Shown piece after piece: positions 1-5,537 of a stretch of DNA of 8,387 nt (its first letter is position 1; every line of letters begins with the position of its first letter). The DNA comes from Acidobacteriota bacterium (GTDB taxonomy: Bacteria > Acidobacteriota > HRBIN11). Made by a program: the position numbers and the translations under genes. The stretch covers positions 1 to 8,387 of the forward strand of contig JAUQPV010000098.1 of the NCBI GenBank assembly GCA_030550225.1, written 5' to 3'. The notes below the pieces were generated by a model. The model searched no databases. It was not told the DNA's origin and was given only the letters and a program-made list of their open reading frames with translations.

Positions 1-1
1 C

Positions 2-121
2 ATCTTGGGATTCTTCCCCGAGCCGGACGACGTGGCCGCCGCCGTCCTGTTTCTGGCCTCCGACTGGGCCCGTTGCGTCACGGGCGAGGTCCTGCGCGTC
101 GATTCGGGGCAGTGTTTGTAA
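2..121 (+). CDS. Short-chain dehydrogenase/reductase, C-terminal end (partial)
   Basis: The frame is open from the left edge and ends at TAA 119-121, giving 39 residues. They read as the end of a classical SDR oxidoreductase: a PDDVAAAVLFLASD stretch followed by VTGEVLRVDSG. That matches the family's usual P-x-D-V-A-x-A-V-x-F-L-A-S helix and the V-T-G-x-x-x-x-V-D-G-G C-terminus, here with Ser in place of the first Gly of the last pair. The catalytic Tyr-x-x-x-Lys and the NAD(P)-binding Gly motif would lie upstream of the window, so the substrate cannot be inferred. It is convergent with oah, and the next 660 bp hold no gene. A role in aromatic or acyl-CoA metabolism is only suggested by proximity. 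The stop codon abuts the first copy of a 107-bp repeat. Confidence 0.9.
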   Translation: MLGFFPEPDDVAAAVLFLASDWARCVTGEVLRVDSGQCL

Positions 122-227
122 AGGAACTCGTCTCAAAAGTCTCGGATCCCAGCGAGGAAGACGCTCTGGATCAAGGCCCTCACCCTACCCTCTCCCACGG
201 GGAGAGGGTTTTGAGATGAGTTCAAGG
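121..227. repeat. 107-bp hairpin-forming element, copy 1
   Basis: This 107-bp unit recurs at 329-435 with the same length and 93 of 107 identical positions by eye, ungapped. Its outer arms are inverted repeats: gaactcgtctcaaaa near the left end and ttttgagatgagttc near the right end, one mismatch in 15. An inner perfect 9-bp stem (188-196 with 200-208, loop acg) is followed by TTTT. The element could fold as a nested hairpin in DNA or RNA. It begins at the SDR stop codon. It resembles small MITE- or REP-like elements, but no transposase is visible nearby. Confidence 0.85.
188..212 (+). terminator. Possible intrinsic terminator for the SDR gene
   Basis: A perfect 9-bp GC-rich stem (ccctctccc / gggagaggg) with a 3-nt loop runs directly into TTTTG, about 67 nt past the SDR stop. 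This has the form of a Rho-independent terminator, although the T tract is only four long. It is the inner hairpin of the repeated element, so terminator activity may be incidental. Confidence 0.4.
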
Positions 228-228
228 G

Positions 229-255
229 CAGTAAGGCAATCAGGCCGTAAGGCAG
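229..255. repeat. Fragment of octamer repeat family (gtaaggca)
   Basis: The word gtaaggca occurs at 231-238 and 247-254, 16 bp apart (two 8-bp periods). Its complement is the gccttac unit of the tandem array at 745-784, so the same repeat family lies at both ends of this spacer in opposite orientation. Confidence 0.55.
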
Positions 256-328
256 GCTTAGACCTGTTTAGCTTGTGAGAATGGCGTCGGATCAGCCTTT
301 CCCGTCGCCCGGGAAGTACGATTTTTTC

Positions 329-435
329 AAGGAACCCGTCTCAAAAGTCCCTGACCCCAGGAAGAAAGAAGCTCTGGATCGAGGCCCTCACCCTGCCCTC
401 TCCCCCAGGGGGAGGGTTTTGAGACGAGTTCAAGG
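329..435. repeat. 107-bp hairpin-forming element, copy 2
   Basis: Second copy of the element at 121-227, in the same orientation and 208 bp downstream. The outer arms (gaacccgtctcaaaa and ttttgagacgagttc) again pair over 15 bp with one mismatch. Several changes between the copies leave both outer and inner pairing largely intact, although the inner C/G stem here is imperfect. The conserved length and retained pairing suggest the folded structure is what defines the element. Confidence 0.85.
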
Positions 436-468
436 ATACGGGATACGGGATGCGAGATGCGGAATCCA
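434..468. repeat. Heptamer tandem repeat (ggatacg type)
   Basis: Consecutive 7-bp units read ggatacg, ggatacg, ggatgcg, agatgcg, then a decayed gaatcca. The array starts inside the last bases of the second 107-bp element. It is one of several arrays in this window that differ in sequence but share the 7-bp period. Confidence 0.75.
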
Positions 469-538
469 GAGGCGCTTTGGGCCTCGGGGACGGCTTTTTC
501 CGTCCCGTGGACCTATCGGCCGACGGCCTCTGCCTAAG

Positions 539-601
539 GCGAATGGCGAACAGGGAATTGGTATTTTCTCCGTTCGCTATTCGCTACTCGCTGTTCGCCA
601 T
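539..601. repeat. Heptamer array with complementary arm (tcgctat / gcgaatg)
   Basis: The right arm has four 7-bp units at 574-601 (tcgctat, tcgctac, tcgctgt, tcgccat). The left arm at 539-552 (gcgaatg, gcgaaca) is their reverse-complement family. A perfect 11-bp inverted repeat, atggcgaacag (543-553) with ctgttcgccat (591-601), could form a stem with a 37-nt loop. The same heptamer family reappears at 8154-8174. Confidence 0.75.
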
Positions 602-609
602 CTCCGGAA

Positions 610-663
610 GGTCGGAAAAGCTGAATTCATCGGGGTTTTCACGGACCGAACCGCTCTATTAGG
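610..663. repeat. Dispersed repeat, copy A
   Basis: This 54-bp segment matches the reverse complement of 6370-6423 at 45 of 54 positions by eye, without gaps. Its right part (643-660) also matches 2297-2314 at 16 of 18 positions. Shared words include cggaaaagc, gaattcat, ttttcacg and accgaac. Nothing suggests it is coding. Confidence 0.75.
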
Positions 664-744
664 TTTAGGTTCTTGAAAAGGACCGGATACCTCACCCCGC
701 ACCCACCACCGATTGCCCGAAAGGCTGGAAAGGCCGAACCGCTG

Positions 745-784
745 GCCTTACTGCCTTATTGCCTTACTGCCCTACTACCTTACT
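745..784. repeat. Octamer tandem repeat at the oah 3' end
   Basis: Five 8-bp units follow each other: gccttact, gccttatt, gccttact, gccctact, accttact. The array runs up to the oah stop codon, whose complement (cta, 783-785) begins in the last unit. On the minus strand, oah therefore ends at the array edge. The complementary family member is at 229-255. Confidence 0.8.
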
Positions 785-1835
785 ACTGCTCGATCGGTTG
801 GCCGCAGGCGCCGCAGAATCGGAAGCGGGCCGGGATCCCACGGGCCCCGCAGTGCGGGCAGGCCTTCGTGTAAGGTCCCCAGGGGAACTCGCTCCACCGG
901 CCCTCGGCGGCCTCCTGGCGGAGTTTTCGATACTCGGGACTCCGCTTCTCGACGAAAGCGCGCATCCCCTCTAAAGGCTCCCAGCAGGCGTAGTGAAGCG
1001 CCAGCCACTCCCGGCCGTGGCCGACTGTCATGTGCCAGGCCAGGTCCTTCCAGAAGTTGACCTGCTGCTTCGTGTACCGCAGGCATTCGGGAAACTTGTC
1101 CTTGAGTTTCTCCGCCATCTCGGCGACGGCGGCGTCCAGGAGGGACAGGTCGACGACATAGGCCGGGTCCTGGAGAGCTCGGCGGTGGGCTTCATAGTCC
1201 CAGGGGTCGAGCCACTCGCCCGTCGCCCGGTGGCGGACGGACGGGACGACTCGGTTCACGAGGCCCCATTCGAGACACTGCTTCGGGGGGATTTCCTCGC
1301 AAAAGTACAGGATCTCACGGGCCCGACGGTCCCCGACCAAGATGGGAAGCCATTGGGTGGCGCCCCCGCAGGCGACCGAGCCGACTCGAGTCCCGACCTG
1401 CCGGATGTAAGCATGGGCGGCCATCACGGCCAGGTCGCAGGCCATGTTGAACTCGTTGCCGCCGCCGGCGACGATCCCATTAATCCGGGCGATCGTGGGC
1501 TTTCCGATGTTCCGAAGCAGGTCGTGGGCCTGCACGAAGAGGCCCATGTACTTCCAGTAGTCCCGGGGGTAAGTAACGTACTTTTCGGTGTACTCCCGGA
1601 CGTCCCCGCCCGTGCAGAAGGCCCGGTCACCCGCCCCCGTCAGGACGACGACGGCGACGGCGTCGTCCCAGGCGGCGTCTTGAAAGGCCTGAATCATTTC
1701 CTGAAGCGTCCGCGTCGAATAGGCGTTGTAGACGTGGGGCCGATCGATGGTGACGGTCGCCACGCCGTCCCGCTTGGTGTACCGGATTTCCCGAAAGTCG
1801 AAAGCCTCCGGCGGCTTTCCCGTCAGTTCCCGCAT
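783..1835 (-). CDS. oah: 6-oxocyclohex-1-ene-1-carbonyl-CoA hydrolase (Oah/BamA type) with C-terminal zinc ribbon
   Basis: This 350-residue crotonase-superfamily protein would act in the cytoplasm on the product of benzoyl-CoA reduction, adding water and opening the ring to 3-hydroxypimelyl-CoA. Visible features are the oxyanion-loop region FCTGGDVREY (73-82), GIVAGGGNEFNMACDLAV (120-137), and QVGTRVGSVACGGATQWLPI (146-165). The last block, with the following EEIPPKQCLEWGLVNRVVPS stretch, is characteristic of the BamA/Oah branch rather than of general enoyl-CoA hydratases. The ATG has a strong GGAGG six bases upstream (complement of 1842-1846). The last 25 residues form CPHC-x11-CGAC (Cys 326, 329, 341, 344), a small metal-binding ribbon that I cannot confirm as a standard part of the family. 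The gene diverges from the reductase genes. Family is confident; the exact substrate rests on motifs plus the neighbouring reductase. Confidence 0.92.
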   Translation of the reverse strand: MRELTGKPPEAFDFREIRYTKRDGVATVTIDRPHVYNAYSTRTLQEMIQAFQDAAWDDAVAVVVLTGAGDRAFCTGGDVREYTEKYVTYPRDYWKYMGLFVQAHDLLRNIGKPTIARINGIVAGGGNEFNMACDLAVMAAHAYIRQVGTRVGSVACGGATQWLPILVGDRRAREILYFCEEIPPKQCLEWGLVNRVVPSVRHRATGEWLDPWDYEAHRRALQDPAYVVDLSLLDAAVAEMAEKLKDKFPECLRYTKQQVNFWKDLAWHMTVGHGREWLALHYACWEPLEGMRAFVEKRSPEYRKLRQEAAEGRWSEFPWGPYTKACPHCGARGIPARFRFCGACGQPIEQ

Positions 1836-1841
1836 GGCTCA

Positions 1842-1846
1842 CCTCC
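1842..1846 (-). promoter_or_regulatory. Ribosome binding site of oah
   Basis: On the minus strand GGAGG sits six bases before the ATG, inside the longer GGAGGTGA. This is a near-ideal Shine-Dalgarno match and fixes the oah start. Confidence 0.85.
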
Positions 1847-1893
1847 GCCTACAAGGGGTCTCCCAAGCCAAGACCCGCGTGGGGTCAGCAAAA

Positions 1894-1899
1894 AGTATA
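1894..1899 (-). promoter_or_regulatory. Possible -10 box for oah
   Basis: The minus strand reads TATACT about 58 bases before the oah start, a five-of-six match to the sigma-70 type -10 box. No convincing -35 is seen at the usual distance. A short dyad, gaccc-gcgtg-gggtc (1872-1886), lies just downstream and could be an operator. Both are tentative. Confidence 0.3.
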
Positions 1900-1931
1900 C
1901 CGACCTAAGCCACATCCGTCGGTCTCGCTTC

Positions 1932-2016
1932 TACGGCACGTAACTTGCTTTAATGGTCCGACGGGTATTCCGCCATGAACGGACGGTTTCCCTTCGAGGA
2001 CCTGGCGGATCGGTGG
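1932..2016 (+). repeat. Direct repeat of bcrC leader and start, copy 1
   Basis: These 85 bp match 2978-3062 at 80 positions without gaps; similarity continues weakly on both sides with small indels. The unit includes 43 bp upstream of the ATG and the first 14 codons of bcrC. The in-frame stop before the ATG is kept in both copies (TAA here, TAG in the other). Confidence 0.9.
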
Positions 2017-2091
2017 GACCCCGTGCTTATGAGCAAAAATCGTACCTGCAGTTCGGACATGGCAAGGGACAAGGGGACCCAAATGAGGTAG
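1975..2091 (+). pseudogene. Truncated second copy of the bcrC 5' end
   Basis: The frame starts MNGRFPFEDLADRW, clearly the same as the intact bcrC start MNRRFPFEELRDRW. It then loses similarity and stops at TAG 2089-2091 after 38 codons. No later part of bcrC is recognisable between here and the antitoxin gene. The four base differences within the first 14 codons keep the frame and give mostly mild changes (R3G, E9D, R11A). This fits either a diverged bcrC paralogue that was later cut short or a partial duplication. A short translated peptide cannot be excluded, since the leader is retained. Confidence 0.6.
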
Positions 2092-2359
2092 ATGGGAAGC
2101 CGCAGGGAGCTTCGGCCTGGGAGTCGATCTCCCCGACCTGGACGGGACAAGAGCGCTTTCCCAAGTCCTATCTGGATGCCTGAGCCCTGTGGTCCGAACT
2201 CATATCTGAAGGTCCGATCGTACCACTTGACTCGCTGGCTCTTAGGTATCATCTTTCCAGAAGGAATCGGCGAAGTGTGGAATGTGGTATTCTCCCGGAC
2301 CGAACGGCTCTGTTCCATCGCGACAGAGCAACCCAATCCCTCGATAGGGGGTCGATACG
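2092..2359. other. Gene-free spacer before the toxin-antitoxin pair
   Basis: I see no credible gene in these 268 bp. From about 2254 to 2314 there is a degenerate third copy of the dispersed repeat found at 610-663 and 6370-6423; the best part is ggaccgaacggctctgtt at 2297-2314. A TTGACT hexamer at 2227-2232 with TATCAT at 2247-2252 could be a promoter for the pair, but the 14-bp spacing is short. Confidence 0.5.
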
Positions 2360-2575
2360 ATGAAAGTCGCCGACTTGACGGTGGATGAGTTCAAGGCCCT
2401 TATTCGAGAAGTCGTGATCCAGATTTTAGAGGAACTGTTGGGAGACCCCGACCGAGGGCTGGAATTGCGTGAGGACTTCGCCGAGGAGCTCCGACGTGCC
2501 CTCGCCGCCTTCCAAGCAGGAGGCAAGACCACACCGGCCCGAGAAGTGGCGGAAAGGTTAGGCCTTACTTGGTGA
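2360..2575 (+). CDS. Small antitoxin-like protein paired with a RelE/ParE toxin
   Basis: This 71-residue acidic protein begins MKVADLTVDEFKALIREVV and is predicted mostly helical. It contains a LLGDPDRGLELREDF segment and ends PAREVAERLGLTW. This pattern is typical of a widespread family of small antitoxins encoded just before RelE/ParE-type toxins. In such systems the antitoxin binds and neutralises the toxin and usually represses the operon. The ATG follows an AGGGGG stretch by eight bases. It lies 13 bases before the toxin gene, so the two are probably co-transcribed. Codon use is more AT-rich than in the bcr genes, which suggests separate acquisition. The assignment rests on sequence pattern and gene pairing. 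Confidence 0.8.
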   Translation: MKVADLTVDEFKALIREVVIQILEELLGDPDRGLELREDFAEELRRALAAFQAGGKTTPAREVAERLGLTW

Positions 2576-2578
2576 ATC

Positions 2579-2582
2579 GAGG
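2579..2582 (+). promoter_or_regulatory. Ribosome binding site favouring the toxin TTG start
   Basis: GAGG lies six bases before TTG 2589. The alternative ATG at 2601 is 18 bases away from it and has no good Shine-Dalgarno match of its own, so TTG is preferred. Confidence 0.5.
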
Positions 2583-2588
2583 CCGTCT

Positions 2589-2864
2589 TTGAGCTACGGG
2601 ATGTATGAGGTCGAATTCACGCCCAGTGCTGAAGCCGACATAACCCGTTTGGATGTGAAGGTCGCTCAGCGTGTGCTCAAAAAATTGCGGTGGTTAGCCG
2701 AAAACTTCGAGGCCATCCCGCCGGAAGCACTGACCGGGTCATGGCAGGGCGTTTTTAAGTTACGGGTCGGTGATTATCGTATCCTCTATACCTACGATCA
2801 GGTACAACGGAAGATTATTGTCCACTTTATCCGACATCGTCGCGAGGTGTATAAGACGAAGTAA
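2589..2864 (+). CDS. RelE/ParE superfamily toxin
   Basis: This 91-residue basic protein has the standard length and landmarks of the family. The YEVEFTPSAEADITRL opening is a beta strand and first helix. It is followed by a helical hairpin, the central KLRVGDYRILYTYD strands, and a C-terminal HFIRHRREVYK motif. RelE-type members cut mRNA on the ribosome; ParE members inhibit gyrase. The Arg in RVGDYR and the His/Arg-rich HRREVY end favour a RelE-like RNase, but this is not decisive. I take the TTG at 2589 as start because of the ribosome binding site; ATG 2601 would give 87 residues. The pair sits between the two copies of the bcrC start and may stabilise this locus, although that role is inferred. 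Confidence 0.88.
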   Translation: MSYGMYEVEFTPSAEADITRLDVKVAQRVLKKLRWLAENFEAIPPEALTGSWQGVFKLRVGDYRILYTYDQVQRKIIVHFIRHRREVYKTK

Positions 2865-2890
2865 GTCCAAGACCAGTCCATAGGACTTTT
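2863..2890 (+). terminator. Weak possible terminator after the toxin gene
   Basis: Immediately after the toxin stop, AAGTCC (2863-2868) can pair with GGACTT (2883-2888). Alternatively AGTCC (2875-2879) pairs with GGACT (2883-2887) around a 3-nt loop. Both end in a run of four Ts. The stems are only 5-6 bp, so termination would be weak. Confidence 0.3.
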
Positions 2891-2977
2891 CATCATCTAT
2901 CATCTCTACAGGCGATCAATCGCCCTACCCCCTGATTGCCGCGAAACACCCCGGGCCCCATCGGTCAGCCTCTGCTT

Positions 2978-3062
2978 TACGGCACGTAACTTGCTTTAGT
3001 GGTCCGACGGGTATTCCGCCATGAACAGACGGTTTCCCTTCGAGGAACTGAGGGATCGGTGG
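2978..3062 (+). repeat. Direct repeat of bcrC leader and start, copy 2 (functional copy)
   Basis: This is the second copy of the 85-bp unit at 1932-2016, exactly 1046 bp downstream, and it contains the intact bcrC start. Between the copies lie the degenerate dispersed repeat and the toxin-antitoxin pair. Confidence 0.9.
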
Positions 3063-4181
3063 TCGGACCTGAGCTTTGCGGAGGTCCGGCGATGGCGGGC
3101 GCAGCACCCCGACGGGAAGGTCGTCGGGACCTTCCCTGTGTGGGTCCCGGCGGAGGTCATCCACGCGGCCGGCGCCCTGCCCGTCGGTCTCTACGGGGCT
3201 GGTACCCTGATCGATATCGAGTACGCCGACGCCCGTATGCAGTCCTTCATTTGCTCGATCGCCCGGTCGACCCTCGAGTTGGGCCTCCGGGGATATCTGG
3301 ACTTCCTGGACGGGATGGTCTTTCCGTCCATCTGCGACGTAGCTCGCAACCTCTCGGGCGTCTGGGCCCGGAACTTTCCCCGACAGTGGGTCTTCTACAT
3401 GCATCTCCCCGAGAATCCCGAGTCCCGTCACGCGGTTCCCTACATGGTCGCCGAGCTCCGTCGGCTCGTCCGGGGCCTGGAGGACCTGACGGGCCGGCCC
3501 ATCTCGGCCGAGGCCCTGCGACGGTCCATCGAGCTATACGAGGAGAACCGACGTCTCATCCGGACCCTCTACCATATCAAGGCGGAGGAGCCGGCTCGGC
3601 TCTCGACGTGCGAGACCTACGCCCTGGTCCGGGCTGGGTCCCTGATTCCTGTAGAAGAACACAACCGCCTTCTGACCGAGGCCCTCGGGGAGATCCAGGG
3701 CCGGGACGTTCACCACCGACGGGATCGCATCCGGGCCCTCCTGGAGGGGAGCTTCTGCGAGCAACCGCCCCTCGATTTCCTGTGGGTCCTCGAGGAAGCC
3801 GGCTGTTACATCCTGGACGACGACCTCTTGGTCGGCCGACGGTTCTTCGAGGCCGCCGTCCCCCCGGCCGAGGACCCCGTAGAAGCCTTGGCCGTCGCCT
3901 ACCTGCGGTCGGGGCGAAGCACGGCCATTCGATACGACGGGCCGGCCCGACGGGTCGAGGCGTTCCTCGAACGGGTCCGCCGTTTGCGGGTCGACGGCGT
4001 CATCTTTGCATACGCCAAGTTCTGTGACCCGGCGCAGTTCGACTACGTCCTCTTGAAGGAGCGTCTGGAGAAGGCCGGCGTGCCCTGCTTAGTCTTGGAG
4101 TTTGAGGAGAAGATGACGACCTTCGAGGCCGTCCAGAATCAGGTCGAGACGTTCGTGGAGTCGATCCTGTTTTATTCGTAA
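3021..4181 (+). CDS. bcrC: Benzoyl-CoA reductase subunit C (BcrC/HgdB family)
   Basis: A 386-residue member of the 2-hydroxyacyl-CoA dehydratase/benzoyl-CoA reductase D-component family, about the size reported for BcrC. With BcrB it would form the substrate-reducing half of the class I enzyme, which takes ATP-energised electrons to reduce benzoyl-CoA to a cyclic dienoyl-CoA. Conserved cysteines sit in typical contexts: SFICSIARS (Cys78), FPSICDVAR (Cys105) and YAKFCDP (Cys335), the likely iron-sulfur cluster ligands. The WVPAEVIHAAGALPVGLYG block near residues 41-59 is also typical. The ATG is the only reasonable start, since an in-frame TAG lies at 2997-2999, yet there is no recognisable Shine-Dalgarno sequence. 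It is followed 74 bp later by bcrB. Assignment over the paralogous dehydratases rests on the neighbouring oah and the four-subunit set. Confidence 0.9.
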   Translation: MNRRFPFEELRDRWSDLSFAEVRRWRAQHPDGKVVGTFPVWVPAEVIHAAGALPVGLYGAGTLIDIEYADARMQSFICSIARSTLELGLRGYLDFLDGMVFPSICDVARNLSGVWARNFPRQWVFYMHLPENPESRHAVPYMVAELRRLVRGLEDLTGRPISAEALRRSIELYEENRRLIRTLYHIKAEEPARLSTCETYALVRAGSLIPVEEHNRLLTEALGEIQGRDVHHRRDRIRALLEGSFCEQPPLDFLWVLEEAGCYILDDDLLVGRRFFEAAVPPAEDPVEALAVAYLRSGRSTAIRYDGPARRVEAFLERVRRLRVDGVIFAYAKFCDPAQFDYVLLKERLEKAGVPCLVLEFEEKMTTFEAVQNQVETFVESILFYS

Positions 4182-4183
4182 TT

Positions 4184-4235
4184 GGTGTTAGGTGCTGGGT
4201 GTTAGGCCCTTTTCGATGACCCAACACCCAACACC
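4184..4235. repeat. Heptamer repeats forming a 17-bp hairpin between bcrC and bcrB
   Basis: Three heptamers (ggtgtta, ggtgctg, ggtgtta) start three bases after the bcrC stop. They are answered by acccaac, acccaac, acc at 4219-4235. Positions 4184-4200 pair with 4219-4235 at 15 of 17 positions, with an 18-nt loop. The two mismatches are A-C on the plus-strand RNA but would be G-U wobbles on the minus-strand RNA. There is no T tract, so this is more likely an mRNA structure than a terminator. Confidence 0.7.
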
Positions 4236-4245
4236 GATTCACCGT

Positions 4246-4250
4246 GGAGG
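4246..4250 (+). promoter_or_regulatory. Ribosome binding site that decides the bcrB start
   Basis: GGAGG lies five bases before ATG 4256. The upstream in-frame GTG at 4244 overlaps this site, so it is unlikely to be the start. Confidence 0.8.
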
Positions 4251-4255
4251 CGCCG

Positions 4256-5524
4256 ATGGGAACGGAGGCGGCAGGCCGAGGGGCTCGGTACCAGGGTTTC
4301 GGACGTCAACGGCAGAAGGAGCTCCTCCAGGCATGGTGGCAACGTCTGGAGGCGGCCCCCGAGACGGGTCAGCCGGTGGCGTACTTGTTCATCTCCGGGG
4401 CCGTCGAGGAGGTCCTGCGGGCCCTGGGCTTCGAGGTCGCCTTTCCCGAAGTAACGGCCCTGAACTGCGCCATCCGGCAGGTCTCGGCTGACTTCATCCT
4501 GCGGGCCGAGGACCTTGGATACTCGCAGGACGTGTGCGGGTACGTGAAGAACGACATCGGCCTCCTCCTCTCGGGCAATCGCTCGCCGATGGGGCGGCTC
4601 CCCCGGCCGACGCTCCTGGTCTGCAACTACGCCGGCTGTCGGGTCTACATCAAGTGGTTTGAGGCCCTGGCCGAGTTTTATCAGGCGCCCCTCTACGTCT
4701 TGGACGTGCCCTACCTTCGGACCGAGACGGTCTTGCCCTCGGACGTCGAGTATGTCGTCGGCCAGCTCCAGGAGTTCATCGAATTTTGCCAGCGGCTGAC
4801 GGGTCAAGACTTCGACGAGGACCGCCTCCGGACCCTCTTGGCCAACGCCCGGCAGGCGGAGGACCTGTGGGTCGAGGTCCTCGAGATGGCCCGCCACGTG
4901 CCGGCGCCCTTCGATTCTTACTTTGAGGCCGTCTACTTTATGGCGCCCATTTACATCTTGCGAGGGCTACCTGAGACGGTCGAGTACTACGAGGGGGTCC
5001 GCCAGGAGATCCAAGAGCGGGTCGAACTCGGCTTAGGCCCCGTCCCCGAGGAGCGGTTTCGGGTCGTCATCGAGGGTCCGCCGCCCTGGCCGTATCTACG
5101 GGATTTCTGGGACATGTTCAAACATTGGGGCGCCGTTACGGTCGCCTCGACCTACACGAAGGTCGGGGGCCTCTGGGATGCGGTCGGGGTCCGCCACGAC
5201 CCGGACCGGCCGCTCGAGAGCGTCGCCGAGTACGCCATGCACTGTTACGTCAACTGGGGTCTGGACCACCGGCGGCGTCTGCTCTTGGACTACCACCGGC
5301 GCTTCCGGGCTGACGGATTCGTCATCCACTCCGTCAAGAGCTGTAAATCCTTTGCCGCCGGAGAGGCGGACTTTCGAGAAGCTTTCGTCAAGGAACTGGA
5401 CATACCGACGCTGTTTATCGAGTCGGACCTGGTCGACCCACGGTACTTTCAGAAGGCCCAGCTTCGGAACCGTATCGATGCATTTTTCGAGGCCCTGGAG
5501 CACCGGCGGGCAATAAGCCCATGA
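4256..5524 (+). CDS. bcrB: Benzoyl-CoA reductase subunit B (BcrB/HgdA-HgdB superfamily)
   Basis: A 422-residue protein, close to the size known for BcrB and paralogous to BcrC. It would form the benzoyl-CoA-binding reductase core with BcrC in the cytoplasm. Cysteines in family-like positions are DVCGYVKNDIG (Cys94), LLVCNYAGC (Cys123 and Cys127) and SVKSCKSFAAGE (Cys363). The central stretch holds ENRxx-free helical segments typical of the dehydratase fold, then the WDMFKHWGAVTVASTY region before the last Cys. The start is chosen from the GGAGG five bases upstream; the GTG at 4244 would add four residues. The stop is 13 bp before the next gene, showing tight coupling. Together with bcrC it makes a heterodimer rather than two unrelated dehydratases. 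Confidence 0.9.
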   Translation: MGTEAAGRGARYQGFGRQRQKELLQAWWQRLEAAPETGQPVAYLFISGAVEEVLRALGFEVAFPEVTALNCAIRQVSADFILRAEDLGYSQDVCGYVKNDIGLLLSGNRSPMGRLPRPTLLVCNYAGCRVYIKWFEALAEFYQAPLYVLDVPYLRTETVLPSDVEYVVGQLQEFIEFCQRLTGQDFDEDRLRTLLANARQAEDLWVEVLEMARHVPAPFDSYFEAVYFMAPIYILRGLPETVEYYEGVRQEIQERVELGLGPVPEERFRVVIEGPPPWPYLRDFWDMFKHWGAVTVASTYTKVGGLWDAVGVRHDPDRPLESVAEYAMHCYVNWGLDHRRRLLLDYHRRFRADGFVIHSVKSCKSFAAGEADFREAFVKELDIPTLFIESDLVDPRYFQKAQLRNRIDAFFEALEHRRAISP

Positions 5525-5527
5525 GTC

Positions 5528-5532
5528 GGAGG
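5528..5532 (+). promoter_or_regulatory. Ribosome binding site that decides the bcrD start
   Basis: GGAGG lies five bases before ATG 5538. The in-frame GTG at 5532 overlaps the site and is therefore rejected as a start. Confidence 0.8.
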
Positions 5533-5537
5533 TGGCC

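Noticed and set aside
434..601. CRISPR array
   Set aside because: The repeats are 7-bp units without unique spacers, and no cas genes are present.
275..676. Plus-strand open frame of 133 codons in the left spacer
   Set aside because: It runs straight through the second 107-bp element, two heptamer arrays and the dispersed repeat. The product is Arg-rich with no domain pattern, so the repeats explain it better.
993..1943. Long plus-strand open frame (316 codons) opposite oah
   Set aside because: It is antisense to a well-supported gene in high-GC DNA. The translation is low in recognisable motifs and rich in Gly, Pro, Asp and Val, as expected from a shadow frame.
2092..2359. Remainder of a second bcrC body or an insertion sequence
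   Set aside because: I could not recognise later bcrC codons, a transposase fragment or terminal inverted repeats in this segment.
2911..2924. Palindrome ggcgatcaatcgcc as a terminator
   Set aside because: The stem is only 5-6 bp and no T tract follows; a chance palindrome is equally likely.
4244..4255. GTG start giving a BcrB four residues longer
   Set aside because: The GTG overlaps the GGAGG that is ideally spaced for ATG 4256.
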